Positions 8,717 through 16,790 of a stretch of DNA of 64,000 nt are shown here, piece by piece; the stretch's first letter is position 1, and the number at the start of each line of letters is the position of its first letter. Source of the stretch: Streptomyces massasporeus. Lineage in GTDB: Bacteria; Actinomycetota; Actinomycetes; Streptomycetales; Streptomycetaceae. Under the pieces are notes generated by a model. The model was not told where the DNA came from, did no database searches, and worked only from the letters and a program-made list of their open reading frames with translations. The translations under genes and the position numbers were made by a program. The stretch spans positions 1 through 64,000 of the forward strand of contig NZ_BMSE01000008.1 in the NCBI RefSeq assembly GCF_014648995.1, read 5' to 3'.

Positions 8717-9530
8717 AGGTGAACCCTCCGTACTCCTCGACGGCCTTGCTCATGTCCTCCGCGGTGGAGGCTCTTTGGTCGCGCCCGACCGGGACCGGGC
8801 CGTCCTTCTGGGTGAAGCCGGTGACCTTCCAGTCACCATCGACCCACTTCAGCTGGTAGGTCGTGGTGTACCAACTCTCGGTCACGGGGTTCCTGGAGCC
8901 CTCTCCCGACAGGCCGAAGAGGGAGGTGTACCAGAGTGCGACCGAGGCGGTGGTGTCGTTGTACGAGGTGACTTTGGTGCCGACCGGGACGACGCGCGAG
9001 ACGAAGGTCTGGCCGCTGGGCGCGGAACCGTCCTTGGTGAGGCCGAGCTTCTCGAGGAAGCTCTCCTTCGAGTACACCTGATCGAACTCGGGGAGCTGGG
9101 AGGTGGCCACGTCGGGTGCGTACACGGTGTTGACGATCGCGTGCCGCTTTTCGAGGTTGTACATGTCGGCCGACCCGAGGGCGATGCCGTAATTGGTGGC
9201 TGCGGACTGAGCACCCTGCTCGGTGTGGGCGTAGCCGGTGGCGATGTCGCCGGTCTTCGACTTCACCGGTTGTTCCCCGGTGGGCGCCGTCGCCGAGCTC
9301 TCGGCCTTGTCGCTGCCCGAGCCACTGCTCTCGGCGTCGCCGTCCCCCCGGTTCGCGAAGGCGATCGCTGCGATCAGGAGGACCACCACGCCGACCACGG
9401 TGACCAGGCTGCGGGACGAGGAGCGGCGGCGGGGGTCGCCGAAGGCGTCGCCGGAGTCGGGCAGGCGGGTGCGGGTCTGGCCCGTGCCGCCGTAGCCACC
9501 GGAGGACTCGTGGTCGTCACCGAGACTCAT
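8706..9530 (-). CDS. Single-pass membrane protein with VirB8/NTF2-like exterior domain
   Basis: The 274-aa protein has a hydrophilic N-terminus, one transmembrane helix (about 39-57), a Ser/Asp/Glu-rich linker and an extracytoplasmic domain (about 100-260). The domain ends in a run like YQLKWVDGDWKVTGF, a pattern common in NTF2-fold proteins such as VirB8 and TcpC. By position and topology it would be the periplasmic-side scaffold of the secretion-like complex. The family assignment is inference. The ATG overlaps the stop of a 40-aa ORF in an ATGA. Confidence 0.72.
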   Translation of the reverse strand: MSLGDDHESSGGYGGTGQTRTRLPDSGDAFGDPRRRSSSRSLVTVVGVVVLLIAAIAFANRGDGDAESSGSGSDKAESSATAPTGEQPVKSKTGDIATGYAHTEQGAQSAATNYGIALGSADMYNLEKRHAIVNTVYAPDVATSQLPEFDQVYSKESFLEKLGLTKDGSAPSGQTFVSRVVPVGTKVTSYNDTTASVALWYTSLFGLSGEGSRNPVTESWYTTTYQLKWVDGDWKVTGFTQKDGPVPVGRDQRASTAEDMSKAVEEYGGFTYAR

Positions 9531-9649
9531 GCCGCGTACGCCCCCTCGACGTCGTGCGGAAACACTTCGTACCGGTCGTACTTCTCATACTCCTCGTACG
9601 ACGGTAGCCGTGCTGGTTCCCGCGCGGGCGCGGTGTGGTGACTCGACAT
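9527..9649 (-). CDS. Small 40-aa coupled ORF between VirB2-like and VirB8-like genes
   Basis: This short ORF fills most of the 209-bp gap in the operon. Its product is soluble and charged, with a His/Pro/Ala start and a Tyr-rich acidic centre (YEEYEKYDRYEVF at about 18-30), ending GAYAA. Its TGA overlaps the ATG of the next gene (ATGA at 9527-9530), the same coupling used throughout the operon. Third-position G+C is about 70 percent, below the neighbours but above random expectation for a rare-codon ORF. A possible Shine-Dalgarno GAGG is far (about 13 nt) from the ATG. I do not recognise a family. Confidence 0.45.
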   Translation of the reverse strand: MSSHHTAPAREPARLPSYEEYEKYDRYEVFPHDVEGAYAA

Positions 9650-9739
9650 CAGGGAAACGCAACCTCAGCCGGTGGGCACGACGGGCGGGTGGGATGGAGG
9701 GGGAGCCGGGCGTGCCCGGCCGGGCGGATGGTGCCCGGG

Positions 9740-10057
9740 CTACACGGCCATGCCGTACACGATGGTGAACAGCGTCCCGAGTGAGCCGATGATGAAGACT
9801 CCCGTCAGGCCCGCGATGATGAGGCCCTTGCCCTGCTCCGCGCTGAAGGTGTCGCGCAGTGCGGTGGCGCCGATGCGCTGCTTGGCGGCGCCCCAGATGG
9901 CGATGCCGAGGCAGAGCAGGATGGCCACCGCCATCACGACCTCGATCATCACCTTCGCCTCGTTGCCCAGGCTGCCGAAGGGGCCCCAGTCCGGAGCGAT
10001 CCCACCGATGATGGTGTTGATGTCTCCCTTGTCGGCCGCAAAGAGCATGTAAGTCAC
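9740..10057 (-). CDS. Small two-TM membrane protein, VirB2-sized
   Basis: This 105-aa protein starts the secretion-like operon. It has a short hydrophilic N-terminus and two transmembrane helices (about 38-57 and 78-103) joined by a basic loop (AAKQRIGATALRD). Size, two-helix layout and first place in the operon recall VirB2/TrbC pilin-like subunits, but no processing motif is evident. The start is GTG at 10057; an ATG three codons in (10048) is better spaced from a GGTGA, so the true start may be there. Confidence 0.7.
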   Translation of the reverse strand: MTYMLFAADKGDINTIIGGIAPDWGPFGSLGNEAKVMIEVVMAVAILLCLGIAIWGAAKQRIGATALRDTFSAEQGKGLIIAGLTGVFIIGSLGTLFTIVYGMAV

Positions 10058-10419
10058 CGCCCCTGTTGGGTAGTTCCGCGCCCTCTGCGGTCGTGCAGAG
10101 GTCAGGCCTCATTCTCGCCGACAATGATGCTGTCGTATGTCGACTTGGCGTCATTGATTGGCGGGTTTCGTACGAATACCTTGCCACCGTTCCGCTCCGG
10201 CCCCTAGGGGTGGCGACGAGCGGTGTACGAAGGATCGTATGGTCACTCTGTGTATCACGGCGGGTAACGCCGGGCAATGAGGCCTGAGCGGAACCTGGGA
10301 TGCGGTTCCGTCGTTGTGCCCTCTTGCGACCTTTCTCACCTTTGGGGGCTGTTTCTGACGGCTGGTCGGGTGAGTGGTCGCGCCGGTGTTCTCCGGGTGA
10401 AGGCTACCCGGCACGGCGT
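10058..10419. other. Intergenic promoter region upstream of the secretion-like operon
   Basis: About 360 bp without a convincing gene separates the operon from the S53 protease gene. It should hold the operon promoter, since no other site exists upstream of its first gene. It is AT-richer than its surroundings (for example around 10120-10160 and 10220-10260), with CGTATG, GTACGA and CGTATC elements. I could not pick a single -35/-10 pair with confidence. A short leftward ORF of 87 codons here lacks codon bias and is not called. Confidence 0.4.
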
Positions 10420-10449
10420 AGGGGCCGCGGCTGGGTTGCCGCGGCCCCT
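10420..10449 (-). terminator. Terminator hairpin after the S53 protease gene
   Basis: Perfect 11-bp arms (AGGGGCCGCGG and complement) enclose an 8-nt loop about 80 nt beyond the stop of the leftward protease gene. There is no long T tract, as is usual for Streptomyces terminators. Confidence 0.7.
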
Positions 10450-10527
10450 GTGTTCCCCGGCCGTCTCCGGGCCCCCACAGCCCCGGACGGCGTTCCCTGG
10501 TGACGGTCTGTCACCGGGTGGGAGGCG

Positions 10528-11817
10528 TCAGCCGGTGAAGGCGCCGAGTCCCTCCGGAGTGCCCAGACCGGTCGGGCCGTCGTAGCCCGTCCGGGCGGTG
10601 CAGAAGTAGCTGGTGGCGCAGCTGCCGTTGCTGCCGCTGGTGACGTCGTTCAGGGCGGAGGTGTTCGCGTAGGGGAACGTGGCGGGGTAGGAGCCGGTGG
10701 ACGGGGTGCCGGCGAGGGCGTAGACGCTCGCGATGATCGGGGCGGAGGCGCTGGTGCCGCCGTAGGTGGCCCAGCCCTGGCCGTCGGCGCCGTAGGTGTC
10801 GTAGACGGAGACGCCGGTCGCCGGGTCGGCGACGGCCGAGACGTCGGCGATCATGCGCTTGGCGCAGCCGGTGTCGGTCTGCCAGGCGGGCTTGGCGTCG
10901 TAGGCGGAGCAACCGGAGCCGGTGCCTTCGGTGCTGCTGGTCCGCCAGACGCTCTCGGTCCAGCCGCGGGTGGTGGAGGAGGTGGAGAGGCTGGTGCCGC
11001 CGACGGCCGTCACGTACTTGGACGCCGCCGGGTACTCGGCGCCGTAGCCCGCGTCGCCCGCGCTGACGGTGATGGCGACGCCCGGGTGGTTGAAGTAGGT
11101 GGAGTCGTACGTCGCGTCGGAGGAGGACTCGCCGCCGCCGTAGCTGTTGGAGACGTACTTGGCGCCCAGGGAGACGGCCTCGTTGACGGCGGTGCCGAGG
11201 TTGGCCATGGAGGCCGACTTCGCCTCGACGAGGGTGATGTGGCAGTTCGGGCAGATGGCGCTCGCCATGTCGAGGTCGAGGGATATCTCGCCGGCCCAGC
11301 CGCTGTCGGCGGTGGGCAGGGCGGTGGTGGAGCCGGTCTGGCTGACCTTCTTGAAGCAGCCGTTCGCGGTGGTGCAGGCGGGCAGGCCGTAGTGCGAGCG
11401 GTAGGCGGCGAGGTCGGACTCGGCGTTCGGGTCGTCGTAGGCGTCGACGATGGCGATGGTCCGGCCGGAGCCGTTGTTCGCGGCGGCGGAGGTGAGGCCG
11501 TAGGCGTTGCGGAGGTCGGTCGGGCCGTAGCCGGAGGGGGAGGAGGCCTCGGCGGCCCTGGCCGTGATGCCGTGCTGCTGCTGGAAGGCGGTGCGGCCGC
11601 CTGTGACGCGCAGGGCGTTGCAGGCCATCTCGCCCGGGTGGCGGGGCAGGGCGCAGGAGCGGGTCCAGGTGACCTTGGAGCTGCTCGTGTCCGCGGCCTG
11701 GGCCTGGGCGGCGGTGGTGAGGCCGGTGAGGAGGAGTGCGGTGGTGGCGGTGACGGCGGACGCGATGCGGCGCCATCTGCGGCGGATGGTGAGGGGGTTG
11801 GGGGGTGTCGTGCGCAA
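10528..11817 (-). CDS. Secreted S53 (sedolisin) family peptidase
   Basis: This is a 429-aa exported acid-type serine-carboxyl peptidase. A long signal peptide (basic residues 12-17, hydrophobic 20-37, cleavage near AQAQAA at 42) leads to the mature enzyme. Sedolisin catalytic residues are visible: E177 and D181 in GEISLDLDM, the oxyanion Asp D255 in VSAGDAGYG, and the nucleophile S356 in GGTSASAP. Eight or more Cys suggest disulfides. No long inhibitory propeptide is seen, so it is shorter than classical sedolisins. It is monocistronic, transcribed leftward, and ends in a hairpin at 10420-10449. Confidence 0.88.
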   Translation of the reverse strand: MRTTPPNPLTIRRRWRRIASAVTATTALLLTGLTTAAQAQAADTSSSKVTWTRSCALPRHPGEMACNALRVTGGRTAFQQQHGITARAAEASSPSGYGPTDLRNAYGLTSAAANNGSGRTIAIVDAYDDPNAESDLAAYRSHYGLPACTTANGCFKKVSQTGSTTALPTADSGWAGEISLDLDMASAICPNCHITLVEAKSASMANLGTAVNEAVSLGAKYVSNSYGGGESSSDATYDSTYFNHPGVAITVSAGDAGYGAEYPAASKYVTAVGGTSLSTSSTTRGWTESVWRTSSTEGTGSGCSAYDAKPAWQTDTGCAKRMIADVSAVADPATGVSVYDTYGADGQGWATYGGTSASAPIIASVYALAGTPSTGSYPATFPYANTSALNDVTSGSNGSCATSYFCTARTGYDGPTGLGTPEGLGAFTG

Positions 11818-12044
11818 GGTACAGCCTCCTGGCAGTGGTGGGCAGAGGCCTGCGGGTGGGGGAACCGCCGGTGCGTTTCCCGGCGGGGGCGGCGACCCGC
11901 GACGACGATCGCTTGTTGAGTACGTGACAACAAGACGGTGATCGGAATCCTGACTTCCGCCTTACCGAAGGGGGCGTGGGGCTTACCGATCGCTGACGGC
12001 TCGATGGCCGGGCGATGGTGGCGGCTTGACCGAGGGGCCCGGAA

Positions 12045-12665
12045 TCAGCGGGGCTTGAGGCCGTGCAGGAGGAGGTGGACGAACTCCTCGGTGCCGTCGA
12101 GGGCCGCCTCGGGGGCGAGCATGCCGCCCGCCGCGAAGGAGGCGATGCCCTGGAGGGTGGCTCCGGTCACCAGGGTGAGGTACTGCGGGTCGCCCGCGAT
12201 GATCTCGCCGCGCTCCTGGGCGTCGGCGATGACCCGCTCCAGGGAGCCGACCGTCCTGTCGACGGCCGCGGCCAGCTGCTCGGAGGCGTCGGGCTCGTGC
12301 TTGCGGGCGTACATGAGCTCCAGCAGCTCGGCGTTGTCGATCGAGAAGGCGAGATAGGCCCGGGCCAGCGCGGTGAGCCGCTTCTCCAGCGGGAGGGTGG
12401 GGTCGTCGGCGCCCTCCAGGGCCTGGCCCAGACGGTCGTAGCCGACCAGTGCCAGGGCGTTGAGCAGGGCCTGCTTGTCCTTGAAGTGGCGGCCGGGCGC
12501 GGCGTGGCTCACCCCCGCCTCCCGGGCCAGTTCGCGCAGCGAGAGCGCGCCGGTCCCCTTCTCCCGCAGGGTGCGCTCCGCACCGGCGAGCAGGGTGGAG
12601 CGCAGATCCCCGTGGTGGTAGGGGCGGCTCTCCTGGGTGGGGCGGCTTGCTGGCATGCGGACCAT
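12045..12665 (-). CDS. TetR-family repressor
   Basis: The 206-aa regulator has an N-terminal helix-turn-helix (about 20-66: LSLRELAREAGVSHAAPGRHFKDKQALLNALA) and an all-helical ligand-binding C-terminal domain. It is divergent from an SDR gene across a 71-bp gap that contains two near-identical palindromic sites, so it very likely represses the SDR gene and perhaps itself. The start is ATG at 12665; a second ATG at 12656 is also possible. The inducer is unknown. Confidence 0.9.
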   Translation of the reverse strand: MVRMPASRPTQESRPYHHGDLRSTLLAGAERTLREKGTGALSLRELAREAGVSHAAPGRHFKDKQALLNALALVGYDRLGQALEGADDPTLPLEKRLTALARAYLAFSIDNAELLELMYARKHEPDASEQLAAAVDRTVGSLERVIADAQERGEIIAGDPQYLTLVTGATLQGIASFAAGGMLAPEAALDGTEEFVHLLLHGLKPR

Positions 12666-12684
12666 CGTATCCCGATGTTGGCGA

Positions 12685-12719
12685 TGACATCATTGTTGTC
12701 ATTGACAGCATTGTTGGCA
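12685..12719. promoter_or_regulatory. Doubled TetR operator
   Basis: Two 17-bp near-identical sites lie 18 bp apart: TGACA-N7-TGTCA (12685-12701) and TGACA-N7-TGGCA (12703-12719), with the shared core CATTGTTG. Each is an imperfect palindrome. The second covers the -35 box of the SDR promoter, which is what a repressor site should do. Confidence 0.75.
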
Positions 12720-12730
12720 CCGCCTACATT
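12702..12730 (+). promoter_or_regulatory. Housekeeping-type promoter of the SDR gene
   Basis: TTGACA (12702-12707), a 17-bp spacer and TACATT (12725-12730) form a near-consensus promoter. The ATG at 12737 lies 6 nt after the -10 box, so the transcript is probably leaderless. Confidence 0.8.
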
Positions 12731-12736
12731 CGGGGC

Positions 12737-13669
12737 ATGGCTGAGAAGACGAAGACACAGAGCAGCGAGACGTGGAGTGCGGACCGCCTCCCGGGCCTCG
12801 ACGGGCGGACCGTCGTCGTCACCGGCGCCAACAGCGGCATCGGTCTCACCGCGACCCACGCGCTGGCCCGGGCGGGGGCGCACGTCGTCCTCGCCGTGCG
12901 GGACACCGAGCGCGGGCGGGCCGCGGCGGCGACCGTGCCGGGCAGCACCGAGGTGCGCCCGCTGGACCTGGCGGACCTGGCCTCCGTGCGGGCGTTCGCC
13001 GACGCCTGGCAGGAGCCGCTGCACCTTCTCGTCAACAACGCCGGCGTCATGATGCTCCCCAGGCAGCGCACCAAGGACGGCTTCGAGATGCAGTTCGGCA
13101 CGAACCATCTCGGGCACTTCGCCCTGACGAACCTGCTGCTGCCGCACATCACCGGCCGCGTCGTCACGGTCTCCTCGGGCGCCCACCGCTGGGGCGGCGC
13201 GAGGATCGGCTTCGACGACCTGGACATGGCGGCGAACTACACCCCGCAGCGCGCCTACGCCCAGTCCAAGCTCGCCAACCTCCTGTTCACCCTGGAACTC
13301 CAGCGCCGGCTCACCGAGTCGGGGTCCCCGGTCCGCGCCCTGGCCGCCCACCCCGGCATCGCGGCGACCAACCTGCAGGCCCACGTGGCCAATCCGGCGG
13401 TGCGCGCCTTCATCCGTTTCGGCAACAGGTTCTTCGCACAGGACGACCGCGCGGGCGCCCTCCCCACGCTCTACGCCGCCACCGAGGACCTCCCCGGGGC
13501 GAGCTACGTGGGTCCCGACGGCCTGGGTGAGATGCGCGGCAAGCCGACCCTGGTGGGCCGCTCCCGCGCGGCCGGGGACCCGCTGACCGCCCGGCGGCTG
13601 TGGCGGGTCTCGGAGGAGCTGACGGGGGCGCACTTCCCGCTGTCGCGGGACGAAGAGGCAGGCGTCTGA
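12737..13669 (+). CDS. Short-chain dehydrogenase/reductase (retinol dehydrogenase-like)
   Basis: This is a 310-aa NAD(P)-dependent oxidoreductase. The dinucleotide motif TGANSGIG is at 29-36, NNAG at 100-103, the catalytic Ser near 146 (TVSSGAH) and Y174/K178 in YAQSK. The length and the LDLADLASV motif match the retinol dehydrogenase/WWOX-like branch. The ATG at 12737 is the only start between the -10 box and the domain. No Shine-Dalgarno is present, consistent with leaderless translation. Regulation by the divergent TetR protein is likely. The last codons merge into a 19-bp tandem repeat. Confidence 0.9.
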   Translation: MAEKTKTQSSETWSADRLPGLDGRTVVVTGANSGIGLTATHALARAGAHVVLAVRDTERGRAAAATVPGSTEVRPLDLADLASVRAFADAWQEPLHLLVNNAGVMMLPRQRTKDGFEMQFGTNHLGHFALTNLLLPHITGRVVTVSSGAHRWGGARIGFDDLDMAANYTPQRAYAQSKLANLLFTLELQRRLTESGSPVRALAAHPGIAATNLQAHVANPAVRAFIRFGNRFFAQDDRAGALPTLYAATEDLPGASYVGPDGLGEMRGKPTLVGRSRAAGDPLTARRLWRVSEELTGAHFPLSRDEEAGV

Positions 13670-13796
13670 CGAGGAGGTCGGCGGCTGACGAGGAAGCGGG
13701 TGCCTGACGCAGAGACGGGCGCCTGACGCAGAGGCGGGTGCCTGACGCAGAGGCGGGTGCCTGAGGGACAGGCGGGTGCTGGACGGGAAGGCGGCG
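13645..13796. repeat. Tandem repeat, 19-bp unit, eight copies
   Basis: Eight consecutive units of 19 bp, core GCCTGACGCAGAGGCGGGT, run from the last codons of the SDR gene into the gap before the serine protease gene. Units five and six (13721-13739 and 13740-13758) are identical; the outer units are more diverged. A ninth decayed unit may follow. The period is not a multiple of three, so the array is not built as a protein repeat. Confidence 0.9.
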
Positions 13797-13855
13797 TCCG
13801 ATGAACAGACCGCTGTCTGACGTTCCTCTCACCTTCGTCCGGCACAGTCGTTCCG

Positions 13856-14557
13856 GTGAAGCGTGTCCTGTCCGTGGCCGTGGTCCTCGTCGGCCTCATC
13901 ACCGCGACCGCCGACGACGGGGCCGGGCCCTTCGGTGTGACCGTCACCGTGCGCGACGCCCGGGTCGGGGTGCTCCTGCGGGCCGCGAGGGGAGGGCACT
14001 TCTGCACGGCGTCCGTGGTGGACGCGCCGCACCGGGATCTGATCGTCACCGCGGCGCACTGTCTGGGCGGCGACGGAGGGCTGGTGTTCGTGCCGGGTTA
14101 CCGGGACGGGCGTGCGCTCCACGGGGAGTGGAAGGTGCGGCGGCGGTTCCTGCCCCGCGGGTGGGTCGAGGGGCGGCACGAGGACAGTGACGTGGGATTC
14201 GCCGTGCTCGCGCCGCGCGGCGGCAGGGAGGTCCAGGACGTCGTCGGCGGGAACCGGTTCGTGACCGGTACGGCCACGGGGGCCACCGGAGTGACCGTCA
14301 CCGGGTACCCCGACGCCCGCGAGACGCCCGTCAGCTGCACCGACACGCCGTCCGCGCTCGGCCGCACCCAGCAGCGCGTCGCGTGCCCCGGCTTCAGCGG
14401 GGGTACGAGCGGCAGCCCCTGGGTGAACGGGGACGGGGAGGTCGTCGGGGTCCTCGGCGGGCACGATCAGGGCGGGACGACCCCCGGGGTCTCCTACAGC
14501 GTGGTCCTCGGCGCGGAGGCCCGGCGGCTGTACCGGCGGGCGGCGGGGTACCCGTGA
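13856..14557 (+). CDS. Secreted trypsin-like serine protease (S1 family)
   Basis: The 233-aa protein has a short signal peptide (residues 1-18, cleavage near TATAD) and a compact S1 protease domain. The triad is readable: H68 in VTAAHC, D112 in EDSDVGF, and S187 in GGTSGSPW. Cys pairs C50/C69 and C161/C177 fit the fold. There is no propeptide or extra domain. It starts at GTG 13856. The gene follows the tandem repeat and is followed by a cell-wall hydrolase gene; they may or may not share a transcript. Confidence 0.88.
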   Translation: MKRVLSVAVVLVGLITATADDGAGPFGVTVTVRDARVGVLLRAARGGHFCTASVVDAPHRDLIVTAAHCLGGDGGLVFVPGYRDGRALHGEWKVRRRFLPRGWVEGRHEDSDVGFAVLAPRGGREVQDVVGGNRFVTGTATGATGVTVTGYPDARETPVSCTDTPSALGRTQQRVACPGFSGGTSGSPWVNGDGEVVGVLGGHDQGGTTPGVSYSVVLGAEARRLYRRAAGYP

Positions 14558-14727
14558 CGCGCCGCGACCCCGTGCGCCGGCCGGAGCCGTCGTGCCCTCG
14601 CCGTGCCGCACGTGCCGTGCCCCGTTCCTCCGTCCGCCCCCGACTCTCCTCCCTTTGATCATTCCCGGGCGTGCCGGCCGCCTCTACACTGACCAACGGA
14701 CTCCTGGGCGGTGAGGGGCGGTTGACG

Positions 14728-15729
14728 GTGCGTAAGGCATGGATCGTGGCGGGTGTCGCCATCAGCTCCGCCCTGGCCTTCGTGATGCTGCTCGTCGTCG
14801 GGGTCTACCTCGTCGCGGGGAACCTGGTCAACGGCGTGGGCGGTGGGGCGAAATCGCTGGCCAAGGGGTCGGTGCCCGCCGCGTACGCGTCCCTCGTGGC
14901 GAAGTGGGGCAACCTCTGCCCCGCCATCAGCCCGGCCCTGCTCGCCGCTCAGCTCTACCAGGAGAGCGGCTTCAACCCCAGGGCGCAGAGCCACGCCGCC
15001 GCGCAGGGGATAGCGCAGTTCATCCCCGGCACCTGGGCCAGTCACGGCATCGACGGCGACGGCGACGGCGACCGTGACGTGTGGGACCCGAAGGACGCGA
15101 TTCCCTCGGCCGCCTCGTACGACTGCGAACTCGCGTCGTACGTGAAGAAGGTTGGCGGGAATGCGACCGAAAACATGCTGGCCGCCTACAACGCGGGGGC
15201 GTACGCGGTGATCAAGTACGGGGGCGTGCCGCCGTACAGCGAGACCCGCAACTACGTGAAGCGGATCACGACGCTCTCGGAGAGCTTCGCGGCGCCGGTC
15301 GGGCGGGTCGATCCCTCCGGGCAGGCCGCCGCCGCCATCGAGTACGCGCAGAAGAAGCTGGGCACGCCCTACCTCTGGGGCGGCACCGGCACCGCTGAGC
15401 AGGGCGGACGCTTCGACTGCTCGGGACTGACCCAGGCCGCCTACGAGACCGTGGGCATCAAGCTCCCGCGTGTCGCCAACGACCAGTACAACGCCGGTCC
15501 GCACCCCTCGCGGGACGAACTGCTCCCCGGCGACCTGGTGTTCTTCTCGGACGACCTGACCAATTCCCGTGCCATCCGGCATGTCGGCATTTATGTCGGA
15601 GGCGGGTACATGATCGACGCGCCCCGGACCGGTGCCGTCATCCGATTCGACCCGATCGACACCCCCGACTACTTCGGAGCCACCCGCGTCACCGAAGATG
15701 GCGCGAAAGCACTGCCCACGACGGTGTGA
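14728..15729 (+). CDS. Lytic transglycosylase-NlpC/P60 peptidoglycan hydrolase
   Basis: This 333-aa exported protein combines two wall-cleaving domains. An N-terminal hydrophobic segment (about 5-30) is a signal anchor. A soluble lytic transglycosylase domain follows, with the catalytic Glu near residue 79 in YQESGFNP, and AQFIPGTW; a DGDGDGDRD acidic loop resembles a calcium site. The C-terminal NlpC/P60 endopeptidase has its Cys near 231 (RFDCSGL) and His near 285 (RHVGIYVG). GTG 14728 is preferred because GAGGGG lies about 10 nt upstream; a GTG at 14671 lies before a possible -10 hexamer (TACACT, 14686-14691), so it is less likely. TTG 14722 is an alternative. Confidence 0.87.
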   Translation: MRKAWIVAGVAISSALAFVMLLVVGVYLVAGNLVNGVGGGAKSLAKGSVPAAYASLVAKWGNLCPAISPALLAAQLYQESGFNPRAQSHAAAQGIAQFIPGTWASHGIDGDGDGDRDVWDPKDAIPSAASYDCELASYVKKVGGNATENMLAAYNAGAYAVIKYGGVPPYSETRNYVKRITTLSESFAAPVGRVDPSGQAAAAIEYAQKKLGTPYLWGGTGTAEQGGRFDCSGLTQAAYETVGIKLPRVANDQYNAGPHPSRDELLPGDLVFFSDDLTNSRAIRHVGIYVGGGYMIDAPRTGAVIRFDPIDTPDYFGATRVTEDGAKALPTTV

Positions 15730-15975
15730 ACCGTGTGTGAACCCACCCCCTGAGCTGCGAAGACGTGTCTCTCTTCGATAACGTCTGCGTGATCATTCGG
15801 TGGAGTGTGGAACGTATCGACGGGGACCATGCGTTCCTGTTGACGTAGCCGAGCAGACGTTCATTCGGCACGTGTCATGCACGCGTGCGGCGGAAGCGGA
15901 TCTACAACCACGGGGGTGGCAGGAGCGGCGCACGCACAGGTGCGCCGGGAGAGACGACGAAGGGGCCGCAGCACC

Positions 15976-16674
15976 ATGGCTGGACTCGCCGATTCCGGGT
16001 CGAACCCCGACGTCGACCTGCTGTACGACATCAATGGCCTGGCCAAGGACGCGCCGGGTTGGTTCGACCGCGTCATGGAGTACGTCGGTGAGTACGGGCT
16101 GCTGCTCGCCATCGTCCTGCTCGTGGTGTGGTGCTGGTGGTCCGTGCGGCGCCGGGGCGACGAGGACGCGGCGTCCACCGTCGCGGCTTTGGTCTGGGCG
16201 CCGTTGGCCGCCGGGATCGCCGTGCTGGTGAACGTGCCCATACGGGGTTTCGTGGAGCGGCCCCGGCCGTTCCTGGACCACCAGGGGCTCGAGGTGCTCG
16301 TCCAGGGCAAGACCGACTACTCGTTCGTCAGCGACCACGCGACGATCGTCATGGCGATGGCCGTCGGCCTGTTCGTCGCACACCGCAAGTTCGGGCTCGT
16401 CGCGCTCGTGCTGGCGTTGTTCGGCGGGTTCATCCGCGTCTACATGGGCGTGCACTACCCGACCGACGTCGTGGGCGGGTTCGCGCTGGGGACGGCCGTG
16501 GCGCTGCTGCTGTCGCCGCTCGCCATGGCCCTGCTGACGCCCGTGGTGAAGGCCGTTGAGCGCTCGCCGCGGGTGGGATGGCTCGTGCGCGGCAGAGGGC
16601 GGGCGGAACGGGACGACGCGGTGATCCCCGAGACCCGCAGCGAGCGGACCTCGGAGCGGGACCTCGCCGCCTAG
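15976..16674 (+). CDS. PAP2-family membrane phosphatase (possible undecaprenyl-diphosphatase)
   Basis: This is a 232-aa protein with five to six transmembrane helices. Phosphatidic acid phosphatase signatures are present: RGFVERPRPF (motif 1-like), YSFVSDHA (motif 2) and RVYMGVHYPTDVVGG (motif 3 with the catalytic His). BcrC-type enzymes with this layout recycle undecaprenyl diphosphate for wall synthesis, though a lipid phosphate phosphatase is also possible. ATG 15976 is preferred over an in-frame start at 15877 because the extra 33 residues are Arg-rich and atypical; AAGGGG lies upstream. The C-terminal tail is charged. Confidence 0.85.
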   Translation: MAGLADSGSNPDVDLLYDINGLAKDAPGWFDRVMEYVGEYGLLLAIVLLVVWCWWSVRRRGDEDAASTVAALVWAPLAAGIAVLVNVPIRGFVERPRPFLDHQGLEVLVQGKTDYSFVSDHATIVMAMAVGLFVAHRKFGLVALVLALFGGFIRVYMGVHYPTDVVGGFALGTAVALLLSPLAMALLTPVVKAVERSPRVGWLVRGRGRAERDDAVIPETRSERTSERDLAA

Positions 16675-16708
16675 CGCGACGGCCGGCGGGCGCGACGGCG
16701 CAAGCCGC

Positions 16709-16790
16709 CTACAGCGCTCGGCCCCCCCGGGGACAACCCCGCGCCTACAGCGCCCGCGCCGCGCCCCCGGGGACAACCCCCCTACAGCGC
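16709..16790. repeat. Three tandem copies of the flavoprotein gene's 3' end
   Basis: CTACAGCGC occurs at 16709, 16745 and 16782, and two copies are followed by a CCCCGGGGACAACCCC block; the period is 36-37 bp. The last copy contains the real stop codon of the leftward oxidase gene, so the other two look like duplicated gene ends. The GGGG-ACAA-CCCC pieces can form small hairpins between two convergent genes. Confidence 0.75.

Noticed and set aside
2756..10057. Integrative conjugative element
   Set aside because: Despite the T4SS-like genes there is no integrase, relaxase, replication gene, att repeat or tRNA, and the surroundings look like core chromosome.
10151..10414. 87-codon leftward ORF upstream of the secretion-like operon
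   Set aside because: No ribosome site, weak codon bias and no domain-like pattern; the space is better explained as a promoter region.
13645..13796. CRISPR-like array
   Set aside because: Units are head-to-tail without unique spacers and no cas genes are present.
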